Shown piece after piece: positions 17,402 to 30,625 of a DNA stretch of 64,000 bases; the stretch's first letter is position 1, and every line of letters begins with the position of its first letter. The notes beneath the pieces were generated by a model. The model did not search any database and was not told the origin of the DNA. It saw only the letters and a list, made by a program, of their open reading frames with translations. A program made the translations under genes and the position numbers. The stretch spans positions 6,184,534 through 6,248,533 of the forward strand of contig PJRA01000263.1 of the NCBI GenBank assembly GCA_016987375.1. The letters are read 5' to 3'. The DNA is from Brachionus koreanus. Lineage: Eukaryota > Rotifera > Eurotatoria > Ploima > Brachionidae.

Positions 17402-19689
17402 ATGATGTCAAATTATTTTAAAAAAATCAAAACTGACCGTACCCTTCAAAATGAAGAATATTATAAAAGCGAAAATCTTTCGAATACGTTAAATAGTCAA
17501 ACAATTCAAATTTATAAATTTAGTGAAGATACCGATAATAAAGATAAAGACTATTCAATGATAATTGATGATGAATTCTCAATTAATTCTGACATATCAG
17601 TAAACAGTAATCAAAGTAACAAAATTAATCGTCCAGATTTATTAATGCCTAAAATATCAAATGTAGATGAAATTTTTCAATTTTTGTCCCAAAAGATTGC
17701 AAAATATTGTCAAGTTTTGGCTGATCTAACAAATTGTGAGGTTTTTTACAAAGCACAACTACCATTGAATACTGATTTAATCGCAACTGAAAATAAATCT
17801 TCGAATAATCTTAAATCGCAAGAAGCAAGCAGAAAAATTAGCTCAGTATACTGGGGTACTCATCAAATGCTTTTTCAATATTCACACGGAAAGGGTATAA
17901 AATATAGTAAAGAAAATGGAGATTGCTTAATTCGAATAAATCATCGATCGTTGACTAACGATGTAAATAATTTAATAGAAGAAATCTTGAATGAGCCAAA
18001 TGTAGAGAGCAAAGTAATCGATCATAAAAAAACTACAATCGGATCTGATAACTCAGAAATTAGATTTAAAGACTTGAATGTATTAGAACATCAGATCGAC
18101 AACCTTTTGGAAAAACCAATTAATGAAATAAATTTTCGCGATTGCTTTATTGCTTTAAATCGAATAGATGAAAATGAAACGAATATGCATCTTGATAATT
18201 TTGAAAAAAAGAATAATAAAATAAATTTAGACACAAACAGACATGAATTTTTTCAAGAACTCAATTTGCCAGAAGAAGAAGAACTATATTGTGATAAATC
18301 ACAAATCGAGTTCCAAGAAAATCAAGAAAAAGTGAAAAAATTTTTTAAAATTATTTTCTGCTAATTAAATCTAAACAAATTTAAGGATGATAATAAAAAA
18401 CAAAACTTAAAAAATGTATTTTTAAGCAATTTAGAAAATAAGTCTAGATTTGAAGAATTTTTCAAATGTGATATCTGCAAAAACTGTCAGTTTAGACATT
18501 TGACTCAATTAAAAGTAAAAAATTTTTAATTATTATTTTAATAATTATTTTATATAATATTTTTTTATTTCTGAAAATTTCAAAATAGAAAAATAGACAT
18601 ATAATTAAATTATTTAATTTATCTAAGTTGTTGAAGCAGCATATTTTTAATTTAATATAAATTATAAACGATAATATTTTTTTTTAGATCCATGAATTAC
18701 GTGTTCATCATAATATTAAGATTGAACAGAGAAATAACGAATGTCCTAAATGTAAATTAAAATGCAACGACAGTTACATCTCATTTATTAAACATTTGAT
18801 AACATGCTATTATCCAAATTTATTCACATGCAAGATATGTAAATGTCAATTCAATAGCTATTCAAAATTTCTTTTTCATTTGAAATATATTCACACAAAT
18901 TATATTTATTGTTGTTCAGTTTGTGGACGAAATTTCAAGCTTTTAAAAGAATTAATTGATCATGAAAAATTAATGCATTCAAAAGACAATTTTTTCTGTG
19001 AAATTTGTATGGAAAAATTGAATACAAAAAAATGTCTATTTGAACACTATAAAAATAAACATTTGAATAAAAGTGAAACTACACATAATTATCTGATTCA
19101 AGAAAAAATAAATCCATCGGTTGTTAAATTATATAACGGTTTCAAAGATTCTTCGATAACTAAATTAAGTAGTCTTGATCACAATAATGAATTTGAAGAT
19201 GCCCAAATAAGTCAAAACAGTGAATATCGGACTGTTAATGTGAACGAGTCAAAATCTTATAACATTCAAAAGAATGATTTAATTAGGGGTCTAATAGACC
19301 GTAAGCATCAGTGTAAATGGTGTATGTTAAGATTTTATACAAAATCTCAGTTAAAGCAACATGAAGCCGTACATACTAATTCTGTTCTTTATTGTCCGAT
19401 TTGTGACAAACAGTTTAATCACAAAGATAGATTAAGTGGACACATGAAATGCCACATGGAGCCTTCATTAGAATGTAAAGTATGTGGTAAAAAGTTTAAA
19501 CGCTTATGTAACCTTTATAATCATGAATTAGTTCACGGTCTTACTGAACATGCCTTTATGCTTTGTCAATTTTGCGGAAGAGGTTTTAGATCTAGAAGAG
19601 ACTATCAAAATCATGTAATAGCAAACCATAGAGACCAATTAATCAAATCAGATTCAAAAATTAGTGATGAGAAAGACGATATCTCTTGA
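17402..19689 (+). CDS. C2H2 zinc-finger protein with unrecognised N-terminal region
   Basis: Three exons: 17402-18331, 18386-18514 and 18688-19689, joined in phase 0, give 686 aa. Exon 2 and the start of exon 3 together make one finger (CDICKNC...H-x5-H), so the 173-bp intron splits a finger. Exon 3 adds an imperfect finger (CPKCKLKC) and seven good C2H2 fingers: CKICKCQF, CCSVCGRNF, CEICMEKL, CKWCMLRF, CPICDKQF, CKVCGKKF and CQFCGRGF, each with a properly spaced His pair. A DNA-binding transcription factor is the likely role. The first 310 residues are Asn/Ser/Asp-rich except for a denser patch (about residues 90-170: NCEVFYKAQ, VYWGTHQMLFQYSHGKGIKY) that looks like a conserved fold I cannot name. 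I cannot assign orthology. Confidence 0.85.
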
Positions 19690-20329
19690 TATTTTAGTTT
19701 TAAAATAAAATTTAAATATTTTATTTTTATTTATTTTTATATTCACGAATTTTTTAAATCTCAACATGTTTATTTATCCTAAAATACAAAAGAATAGATA
19801 GAAACGCAAATGTGTCTATGCCAATTTTCAAAATTTATAAAATATCTTATTAAAAGCGATTTTTCTTGAATTAAATCACTGAATTATTTTCAAACTTATC
19901 AAGTTATTTAAAACTTAGAGTAGTAAACCATTTAGAAAGAAAAAAATTTGATTCATAATAAAATTCGAGAAATATTACCGACCCAACTCTATCCTTTTAT
20001 TTAAATAAATTAATTGCAATTGAGAATAAAGTATAAGAAAGTTCGTATTATTAGTTAAATAAAAGATTTGGGGCAATCGGCATCATCTCTCTATAGGAAA
20101 TAATTGCCCCGTCTAAAGAACATCAGTTAAATAAGAGAAGATACGAAGCTATTGTATGAATCAATAAAAATCCATACACTCAGTTTTAATAGAAAAACTA
20201 ATTGTTAAATTATTTTATTATTATTTATTTCATAATATCAAAGAATAATGTTAATTTTTTTTTATATTCTCTTATTATTATTCAGTATTTTTTTTTCTTT
20301 TGCGAATAAAATAGAATAAAATTAAGGCA
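19690..20329. other. Intergenic with a strong hairpin
   Basis: 640 bp without a gene. GGGGCAAT (20070-20077) pairs perfectly with ATTGCCCC (20103-20110) across a 25-nt loop, a GC-rich spot in very AT-rich DNA. It might be a structured RNA or part of an old repeat; I cannot decide. Confidence 0.4.
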
Positions 20330-21240
20330 ATTCAAAAGCGATCCAACATCTCTTGAATTTCACTAAAATAAATTTTTAAGATTTTTTTCCTTGAAAGATT
20401 GAGTGATTTCTATCAACATATTTCTGTACGCATCATTTCACTTTCTTGAATCACTGTCTCCATTTGGTTCAATTTTTGTCAATTCTTTCTTTTTTATTTG
20501 TATTAGTTGAATTATGTCACCAAGGCTTATCTATTCTTTTTCTAAGTTCTCTTTTATAATTCATTTTTTACTCAGGTTCTTTATTTGTTTGGTTATTTTT
20601 TCCATTACTCTTAAGAAACCTAAGATAAAGTTATTTCTTGAAACTGTTTAATTGAATGTCAATTTTTCTTTTATAAGTTTATTTTCCATCTTTTCTAGCC
20701 ATAGTGCATTTAACAGGCTCGTCATAAGTGAAGTTTTTGAGATTCAGCATTTTTATAATGATAGTCGCCTCAGTTATTTGCAACTTCTTTATTTGTTGTT
20801 TTGTTCATTAGTTCTAATAATTTTTGGCATTGTCAATTTTGGAACAAAAAACAAAAACAAAAATGTAAAAAAACAATAACTTTTTTTCTAAGGGTCTAAA
20901 AACCGTTCTGCAAAATGTATCAGCTGATACAAAGATTGTATCACCCAAATTTAGTTTGTGTAAAAACTCTGCAATGATGCAAAAAGTATATAAATTAAAA
21001 AAATATAATATAAATAAATAAAAATATATTAATATATAATTATATTTTCAAGCTCTTTATGGCTAATTCTTTCATTTGTAAACTTCACTTCATGCTCCAA
21101 TTTGAGTTAATTTTTTATCATCCATCAAAAGCTTTCATATCTTCTTTTACTTTAATTTCCAATTGATTGGCTTTTGATTTTTATTAAAATTCTTTAAGCA
21201 TTGTTTTATTTTCGCAATACCAGGTTTCATATAGGAATAT
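20330..21240 (-). pseudogene. Decayed coiled-coil-like coding sequence (possible pseudogene)
   Basis: Read on the minus strand, this stretch gives blocks of Lys/Glu/Ile/Leu-rich sequence broken by stops and frame changes. Examples are VMEKITKQIKNLSKK near 20590, DIIQLIQIKKKELTKIEPNG near 20480-20520, and KFTNERISHKEL near 21070. Composition is more coding-like than the surrounding DNA, and the heptad-like residues suggest a former coiled coil. No single frame holds more than about 25 codons of it, so no working gene remains. The overlapping plus-strand 75-codon ORF is probably incidental. The parent family cannot be named. Confidence 0.3.
20916..20931. repeat. Perfect 16-bp palindrome with central CAGCTG
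   Basis: TGTATCAGCTGATACA is its own reverse complement. A third half-site, TGTATCA, follows at 20938-20944. The centre is an E-box core (CAGCTG), the kind of site bHLH dimers bind. A regulatory role is only a possibility. Confidence 0.4.
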
Positions 21241-21602
21241 TATATCCTATGAGTTTACTAATTCATATAATTCATATTCATATATATATATGAAACAAAA
21301 AATTTGCAAGAATGAAAGTTTTAATTTTCTTTTTACCCCTATCGAAGTATCTTTATGTGTTTGAATCATATTAAATAAGTTCTGCAAATTTTAAAAGCAA
21401 ATTTTGTGGTTTAAAATTTTCAACTGTTTGATTAACGATTTATTTAATAAAAATTTTAATGAGAGATTTTTAAAATTATGTTATCTTATTTTTGTAAGAA
21501 AACGAATATAGAATATAAATTTCAAGTTTCATTTTTTATTTTACAACGAAAAAGAGTACAATTTTTAAAAAAAGTTCAGATTGAAAATTTGTAAGAAAAA
21601 TA

Positions 21603-24600
21603 TTATTTACATCTTTGATTTAAAAAATTTCTTACGCGTTTAAAATTTCTTAATTTCCATTTTCTGATCTCAAATTTCTCCGAGCTAATCCAGTCATTTG
21701 TTGATGATTCTTTGAGGTAAGAATTATAATCGTTATTAGAAAATAATGAAGCAAAATCAATTAATAACATATTGCTTTTGGAGAATTTAACTAAATCTTG
21801 TGTTTTGATTATGAAAAGATAATCATTTTGGGGAATGATATTTGGACAGCTACAATTTAAATATTTTTCTTCAAAAAAAACTGTAATTTGCATGTTTCTT
21901 TTTACGTTCATTTGAGTATTTTCTTTTAGAATTCCTTGAATTTTTCCTGAAAATTTTTTTATTCTCGAGTTTAATACCCTTGAATCAAATTTTTTATCGT
22001 TTATATAGCCTTCATTTATCCATTCATTTTCCCTCATAATTTTTATAACCAACACTGAAATACAAATTGAAAAATCAACGTTTTAATTTTTTTATCAAAT
22101 TTACCTATATATGATCTGCATAAATCCATTATCTTTAATTTTTTAGATTTATTTTTGCAGAAATCACATCTGTTTTTTTCAAATCTGAAATTTCTAGAAA
22201 ATGAAACCAGATTATCAGCGTAAATTTCCCTATTTTTTGGCATTGATAAAGAAGTAGTTTTTATAGTCGGAATTGTTACAAAATTTCTTAATTCTTTGTA
22301 AAATTAAAAATTTTATTGAAAACTAAAAAAATAATACTTATGCATGGCGTAACTGCTGAATTGGTTTGCAAAAAACCTGTCTTACAGCGATCACATTTTA
22401 ATCCAGTGACTCCTTTTTTACATGGACATTGACCAGTATTCTGATTGCAAACTTTTCCTGATGATCCAATCATATGACAATTACATTCTAACAAGAAATT
22501 TTAAATTAAAAATTGAGTTAAAAACTTAATATAAATTTTTACCTTGACATGCTTTTTGATTTGACATTGAGTATGCAAAATTTCTGTAGTAACCTTGGGC
22601 GCAATAGTGACAAAATCTTCCTGCTGTATTATGTTTACAATTTATACAAACTCCTCCGCTTCTCCTACCGGACAGAAGATAGAGTTCTTTATTGAAACGG
22701 CACTGGTTTGAATGATTGTTACAATTACAAGCTTTTTCAATTTAAATAATTTAAAACTAGGATAAATTTATTCAAATAATTACGATTTAGCACTTTTTAA
22801 ATTATTTTTAGTAAGATATTTTAAATTTAGACAAATTTGGCTTTAGTGCATTTTGCAGAGATTTTGCACATCATTAGCAAACTTTGACTTTTGGTGCAAC
22901 TAGGCATGTTGCACTTATAGAACTAATTAGAAGATGATACAGAAGTTAGAGTTTGAGGCATAGGTAAAGATATAATTTAATTTTAAATGTTAATACAATC
23001 AACAGAAAAAAATTTTCTCTTAAAATTTTTTGGTCAATGACACTAAATAGCTTTCAAAGATTTAGGCTAAGACATATTAGAGTACCTCTAGTTCAATTTA
23101 TTATAAAGGGACATACTTTAATCTTTTGAAAAGATTTTCAATTACTTTTCCCATAACAATGAATGCATTTAATGTGTTTTAGTTTTTTAACTAATACTTA
23201 TAATTGTTAGCATAATAACTTTAATATATATCAACTTATAATTTCTGTTTTTGAAATCACTTACCAACACACTCATTTGCGTCTCTTAAAGTACCTCGAG
23301 CCCATGGCCTGTCGTAGTGAAACGGCAAACATCTTTCACATTCTATTCCAGCTGTATTGTGCTTGCAATCACATTGGTAATTTCCCTCTCTTAAAAAGAA
23401 AAATTCCTATAAATATAGATGAATGAATATTTTTATTAAAAAATTTAGGATTTAATAAAAGTAAGAGATTTTTTAATATGATTATTGAGAGCAGAATGTT
23501 TTTGTTCTAATTAATATTGAAAACACTTAAGATGACACTCAAAGTAGATTTTGTCTTAGATTAAAAAGTACTTGAACGCATTCTTCAAATTTAGTGTTAT
23601 TATAGAAAAAAAAATTGTTTTGATTTAATTGATTAATGAATAAGAATTAAAAAAAACATACAGTTACATAATAAATTTAATTAAAATAAAAAACCTGTTT
23701 ATGATACAGCGTGATGCATGACCGTTACATTTGCATCTTCCTCCTATGGCAATTTCCGATACAGCAGTATAAAAATATCCCAATTCATTAATTTGACGAT
23801 AAAGTTCCCTTGACTGTTTCTTTAAATGTTTCTTGTTATTATATATAGACTCATTTTCCAAATTTTTCTTTAAATTTAGGTATTTTGAAGGCGATAAAAG
23901 TCTAGTGAAAACAATTTTAATATCAGTGGCTGTTACCCAATCTTGAAGTACTGGACTTCTATCAAAATCATGAAAAGATGGACGTCCATCTAGAGTGCTG
24001 AAACCGATTCTGTTTAAGTTATATATATTTGAAAAATGTAAATGGCTATTTGAACATAAAGCTTCTTGTTCATTCGATTGGGTTACTTTAGCATTTAATG
24101 GTCGATTGTACATCTTATCACACTCGCTTGAATAATACTGAAACGGAATCCATGATTTACCATGATCCATACTTTTAAAGATCGCAAGAGAGTCCGGTTT
24201 AATTTGAGTGCAAAATTCTAAACTGATGTACGTCAATTCATACTTTTTACCAAAAGAAATCATTATTGATAAATTTGAAATCGAAGATGGTTCATAAATT
24301 GGCCCCGAAACCCAGCATGTCTGATTCGACCTCTCTAAATCAGTAAGGTGAGAAGCCTTTGGGACATAAGGCTCATTTTTCGAGTCGCATATCGAGCAAT
24401 GGGTCCTTGACATTGTAATTTTGCTATTGAAATCAACTGATTGAGTACAATATTTAATTGGAGGTGATCCACAAGTGGATGAAGCGATTGGAATTCTTTT
24501 GAAGGCAACATTTTCAAAATTTGGAACGCAACGTTTTGCTTGTCCTGTGATGCTATCATAGCAAGGATCGGATTCCTCAAAAACTTTCGAAATAGCATAT

Positions 24601-24683
24601 TTTTCCAAGGAAGTAGCTAGTAAAATAAAATTTACAAATACAATAGCTTTAAATTCAATAAAGCTCATTTTTTTGCTCATCAA
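21603..24683 (-). CDS. NTN: Netrin (laminin-N, three laminin-EGF repeats, NTR)
   Basis: Six exons: 24683-23695, 23389-23265, 22731-22543, 22487-22338, 22293-22105 and 22054-21603, in frame, 697 aa. Netrins are secreted guidance cues for axons and migrating cells, acting through DCC/UNC5-type receptors. A hydrophobic leader (residues about 6-25) is followed by the laminin N-terminal domain with [15 protein letters not shown] and [12 protein letters not shown] repeats follow: [10 protein letters not shown] to [16 protein letters not shown] (exons 1-2), [14 protein letters not shown] to GYYRNF (exon 3), and [15 protein letters not shown] to CKTGF (exon 4). The NTR (C345C-like) module spans exons 5-6 ([13 protein letters not shown] to the terminal basic stretch and Cys), with CSCPNI. 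All domains are present in canonical order, so it looks functional. The second and first introns are the longest (533 and 305 bp). Confidence 0.97.
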
Positions 24684-26572
24684 AGTTATTAATGAAATTC
24701 AAATGACACAAATCTAAATTAAAATTTAAAGAGATAGCATAAAAGAAAATGTAAAATTTTTGAATCTAGAAAACTATTGATTATAAAAATAGCAATTAAA
24801 ATCACGGCATTATACAGAATCTATCTTGAAATGAAGCCTTAAAAGGGCGTGCTTTTGACAATTGCCCAATCGAAATTTCCAAAAAATTTCTATTAGGTTT
24901 TAAATAAAATATTTGTTTATTTAAAAATTATTTTTTTCTTTTTTCTCTTGAATAGAATACAACCTGAATTAAATCCCTATCTTTTAAATATACCGAAGGG
25001 TTATAATAAGTATCAATTAATTAGAAATCTTTCAATATTTAAAAAGGTCCAATATTGAAAATTAATTAAAAATTTCGAGTATTACCTGTCTTTCTTTTGA
25101 TTGATAGATTAATTAATTTTCAATTGTTCCTTTTTTCTGTTATTTTTATTTTAAGCAATTTATTTTAAAATTAAGAAACGATATATGTTTTATTAGAAAA
25201 AATTAATTTAAAAAAATTTGATTTTATATTTACAATATAATTTAAAATATTTAGACAAAAATTCAATAAAATAAAAATTAATAAAAATTTTAATCAAAAT
25301 CTCTTAGTTTCTTAATTTTGATTTAAAATAAAGCCTTAATTCTAAAATGAATGAAATAAATAAGATATTTAATCTGAAAATTGACACTTATTACATTATC
25401 TCAATTTCATAGGTTTTTTCTCGAAAAACTTATCCAAATGATCAAATTTAAATAAAGTGATAGTAATAAGCATTTTATTTAATAAGATAAGCTTGAAATT
25501 TATTAATTATCAGTTCTTTAATTAATTTATTGTGGCTAAAAAGAAACGATTTGTATATTTAGAGATATTAATAATTTGAAATCACTTGAATCATTTATTT
25601 TTTTGACGCCTTCTAAAAAAATAATATCTTTAAACTGACATTTAAGAAATTTTGAAAATTGCTTTAAATCTAAAACTATAAAATTCTAAAAACAAACATA
25701 AATTCAACCATAAAAAATTGTCATGTAAAACCGAAACTAAAACGAATTGAAAATTAATTTGAACCATTAGATTAATAAGATATGGCTAGATTTCAATTTT
25801 TATGCTTTTTGTCTAAAGTGTTTAATTTAGTTTTGAAATTTTTAGTTTAGAAGGAGAATGAATAAAGAAACCATAAACTGTAAATAATTTGACAGTAATT
25901 AATCTTTCATAAATATTTTTTTCGAATGCCAGATTTTAATTTTCTAATTACTTTTTGATTTCGATATTAAATTTAGATCAAAATTAGTCTTTAAAAAGTA
26001 GAATACTTTTAATTAAAATATAAGGTGTTTAAAAGGCACCAATTAAATAAAACTAAAATCTAACTTATTTACAATAAATTTATAATTTTTTCTATTATTT
26101 TATACTAATTAAATAAGAATGGGTATTTCATTTTCAGAGTTAAATGGAAAATTTATGTCAAGTCTGATGACATATTTTAATTTAATCTATTTCATTCATT
26201 CAATTATTTTAAACTTCAAATTAATCTTTGTTTCTAATTTTTTTTTTTAAATATGATTCTCTAATGAAACCTATGAAATAAAATTTATATGATAAAAAAT
26301 ACGAAATACTTTTATTGATCGTAAAAATATTATATTGGAAAAGCAAAATATTTATTTGTTTAAAAAATATTAAAAAATAAACTGGTTCTTAGATCCAATA
26401 ATTCAATAGAATCTTGTTAAATTTGATGAATTGAAGATTACAAAAAATTATAGCTTAATAAATGTAAAAAATAAAACAAAAACAAAGGCCCATGAATATT
26501 TTATACCCTATTACTTTCTAAGCAAATATAAATATTTTTCCTTTTTGATTTAAAAAAATGCTAAATATCTAA

Positions 26573-26603
<31 letters not shown>

Positions 26604-27227
26604 TATCATAAAAGGTATTAGTAATACTAGATTTTTGTTCAAACATATTTTTAATTCGATTTATAATAATTAGGTCTTCAGAGTGTTCTAATAAACCTCT
26701 TTATATTAAATCGTCTTATTCGTTTAATTGACATTTTTTTGGTGATTTTAATACCATTTTGATTAGTTTTTTATTTTTCTAAAAAGCTATAAGTGTCACT
26801 AAATAACAAATATTAATTTAAGTTATTATTTCTACAATTGCCTTGAAATAATTTTTGATCGATGCAACTAAAAATCAATTAAAATCTTTTTTAATTTTTA
26901 AAACATACAATAAATTCGCCATTAATGAATAAACAAGATCCAAAAAAATTTATTCGGAATAACTAAAATTTCTATAAGATTCTTAATTATTTTTTGCTCT
27001 TATTAGAATCAAATAATGTTTCAATAAATAAATATATTTCCTATTGTGTTAAAATAAAATGAATATTTCGAATTTGCGAAGTGTCAAATACACTAATGAA
27101 GTGAGGGTCAGAAACAAAAATGGGCAAATCAGGAAAAATAAATAATTTTTTATAAACTATATATACTTTTTAAATTTAAATTTAAAACTAAATATTTTAA
27201 TAATTTTAGAAATTCTTTTAATTTTAA
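24684..27227. other. Gene-free region upstream of netrin
   Basis: 2.5 kb with stops in every frame and no domain-like translation. It contains an (AT)n microsatellite at about 26580-26607. It lies between the netrin start and the ZNF830 3' end, so netrin regulatory DNA is a reasonable but unproven reading. Confidence 0.5.
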
Positions 27228-28028
27228 TCAACATCTTTTTTTTGTTTGTAATGATAGGTTTATTACATCATCTAAATCCAATTCTGAATCATCAAGATCT
27301 GAATCTTTTTCTTGTTCTTTAATCGCTTTCCATTTTTTTTTATCTTTTAGTATTTCTTCTCTTTTATTATGAAAATTGTCTATTTTTTTCCATCGACAAA
27401 TTAATTCTTCTACTTCTTCTAGTTCTCGATTAACATCACTAATTTTTTCATCCTTTGCATCACTCAATTCCGACTCAGTAGTTTCATTTTGAATTATTCG
27501 TTTAAATTCTTCATATTGACTGTTTATATCTTGTAATTTGAGATTATCAAATGGCATCGTTTCTGCTTGACGATTATCATAAAATCCTGCTGGCAACACT
27601 CCTGGTATATCTTGACCAGAATTTAAATCTCGTTCATTATCGTTCACTTCTAGCTTTGTATCAAATCTTTGCTTTTTATTTTCTGTAATATTTTGGCTAA
27701 AACTTCTTGGTTGATTTTCTGATAGACTCTCGGAGATATTCCTTTTTAGTGATCGAGCTTCGACGACAGCTTCTTTTGCGAAATCATTTGCGAAATCAGA
27801 TTCAATCTTTTTTTTAAATTTAATTTTATTATCTAAATGAGTTTTTGAAATCAAATGTTTATTCCACAAAATGTCATTTTTGATAGATTGGTTACAAATT
27901 ATGCAGCTAAGTTGGCCGATCGAATTATATTTTGCAAAAGGAGAACTTATTTTTTGAGACTGAATAGATGCTTTTGTTGAATGATAATGTGCATTTTTAT
28001 CTGTATTTTTATTTCCATTTGAATCCAT
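27228..28028 (-). CDS. ZNF830: ZNF830 (CCDC16) zinc-finger protein
   Basis: Single-exon protein of 266 aa (human about 372). ZNF830 is a nuclear protein reported with spliceosomal complexes and in genome stability. Residues 29-35 are SPFAKYN and lead straight into the family's atypical C2H2 finger: C42, C45, H58 and H64, within LSCIICNQ...LWNKHLISKTH. The mid-region has PGVLPAGFYDN (the family's P-A-G-F-x-D motif), and the C-terminal half is a charged coiled coil (EEFKRIIQNE, EELICRWKKIDNF) with an acidic stretch (DLDDSELDLDD). The whole order matches ZNF830, so identification is strong. It is head to head with PSMC5. Confidence 0.93.
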   Translation of the reverse strand: MDSNGNKNTDKNAHYHSTKASIQSQKISSPFAKYNSIGQLSCIICNQSIKNDILWNKHLISKTHLDNKIKFKKKIESDFANDFAKEAVVEARSLKRNISESLSENQPRSFSQNITENKKQRFDTKLEVNDNERDLNSGQDIPGVLPAGFYDNRQAETMPFDNLKLQDINSQYEEFKRIIQNETTESELSDAKDEKISDVNRELEEVEELICRWKKIDNFHNKREEILKDKKKWKAIKEQEKDSDLDDSELDLDDVINLSLQTKKRC

Positions 28029-28356
28029 ATTTAATTTTCAATATAGAATAAATAATTTAGAATAGACAATTTAAATTGCTTTAAGTTTTAACCTATTTTA
28101 AATTGTTTAAATCATAAAGACCAATTATGCAATCTTGATGAAAATTTTAAAAATTGCAATAATTTATTAACTTTTAAAATAGTTACTTATTATTATTATA
28201 CATGTTGATAAATTTTGAATTCAGATAATTTAAAAATCACATTCAAATTTGTTTTCATCATTGTAAATTTTTATTTTTATTTTTTTTTTGAGCTAAAAAA
28301 ATTGATGAACTTTTTTTAAGTAGCTTTGTGAATAATTTTTTTCTAAATTTAGCAAA
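28029..28356. promoter_or_regulatory. Shared divergent promoter region ZNF830/PSMC5
   Basis: 328 bp between divergent start codons. Both genes are broadly expressed housekeeping types; no distinct core motif stands out from the AT background. Confidence 0.5.
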
Positions 28357-29731
<1,375 letters not shown>

Positions 29732-30327
29732 AAAGAAACTAAATTGAACCAAAAATATTATTAATCGAATTATAATTTATCTCAAATAATTTAAATATTA
29801 ACAATTAAAAATAAAATTTTTAAAAACCTTAATATTTAATTAATTTAGTTCAACATGATTATCCAAATACTTTTAATGAAATTTGATTCTCGGTTTAGTG
29901 ATATTTATTGTTAAAAAAAGTAGTTTCATTAATTGTTAAAAAATCTTTTTAAATTCTAATCTGCATCTATTCATAAACTCTAATACCCAGCATGTTGATT
30001 TTTAAAAATAAAATAAAATATTATGGATTAAATAAAAAAGCAAATCGGATAAATTATTATGAACAGTTTATTTTAAAGCATATTGAGACGGTTTTTGTCA
30101 TTTAAATTAAATGCAATTTGGTCAATGTTTATTTAGTTTGTAAAATTTAAGCAATCAAAAATATACCAATAGCTTAAATATTTTTATTAAGATATAAATA
30201 CGTAATTAATTTTATTTTTTTTATAAAAAATACAATATAAAAAAAAATAAATCTAATCAATTTTAGAAATCAATAATTCATTGAAAAATTTTAAATTGCC
30301 AATAAAATAGTTTTTTGATGATAAGTT
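29732..30327. other. Intergenic between convergent genes
   Basis: 596 bp, AT-rich, holding the 3' ends of PSMC5 and the small secreted gene; nothing else seen. Confidence 0.6.
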
Positions 30328-30625
30328 TCAATTAGTTGTAATAAGCATAAAGAATACCGAAAATATCGAAATGAACGAAATATTTAGTTTTCCTGATCCA
30401 TTTAAGTGATTATTATCTGTAGACGCTACTACTTTATTTTTGTCGTCTTTTAAAAAAAAATAGAAAAATCAATAAAAAATATTTTTGAAAATTACCAATA
30501 TTTGAATTAGTTGTTGTTGTTGTTGTTGTTACATTTGATAAGGAATTTTGGGTACTGTTCAAATTTTCACAAGAATAAAAACTAATGGCTACGACCAATA
30601 CTATTAAAAAAACTAAATATTTCAT
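30328..30625 (-). CDS. Small secreted, probably GPI-anchored, Thr-rich protein
   Basis: Two exons, 30625-30496 and 30446-30328 (intron 49 bp), give 82 aa. Residues 1-18 are a clear signal peptide (MKYLVFLIVLVVAISFYS). The mature part is short and hydrophilic with several N-glycosylation sequons and a run of seven Thr that could carry O-glycans. After a small-residue patch (NGSGK, residues about 58-62), the protein ends in a hydrophobic segment of about 16 residues (ISFISIFSVFFMLITTN), the layout of a GPI-attachment signal. Such minimal mucin-like anchors resemble CD24/CD52 in architecture only. I recognise no family. The splice was chosen because it turns a charged read-through end (KRRQK) into the hydrophobic tail. 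A single transmembrane tail is the alternative. Confidence 0.6.

Noticed and set aside
20652..20879. 75-codon plus-strand ORF with a hydrophobic stretch
   Set aside because: It has no signal peptide and overlaps the minus-strand coiled-coil remnant; hydrophobic translations are common opposite Lys-rich ones.
26570..26610. (AT)n tract as a functional element
   Set aside because: An ordinary microsatellite in AT-rich DNA; no supporting signal.
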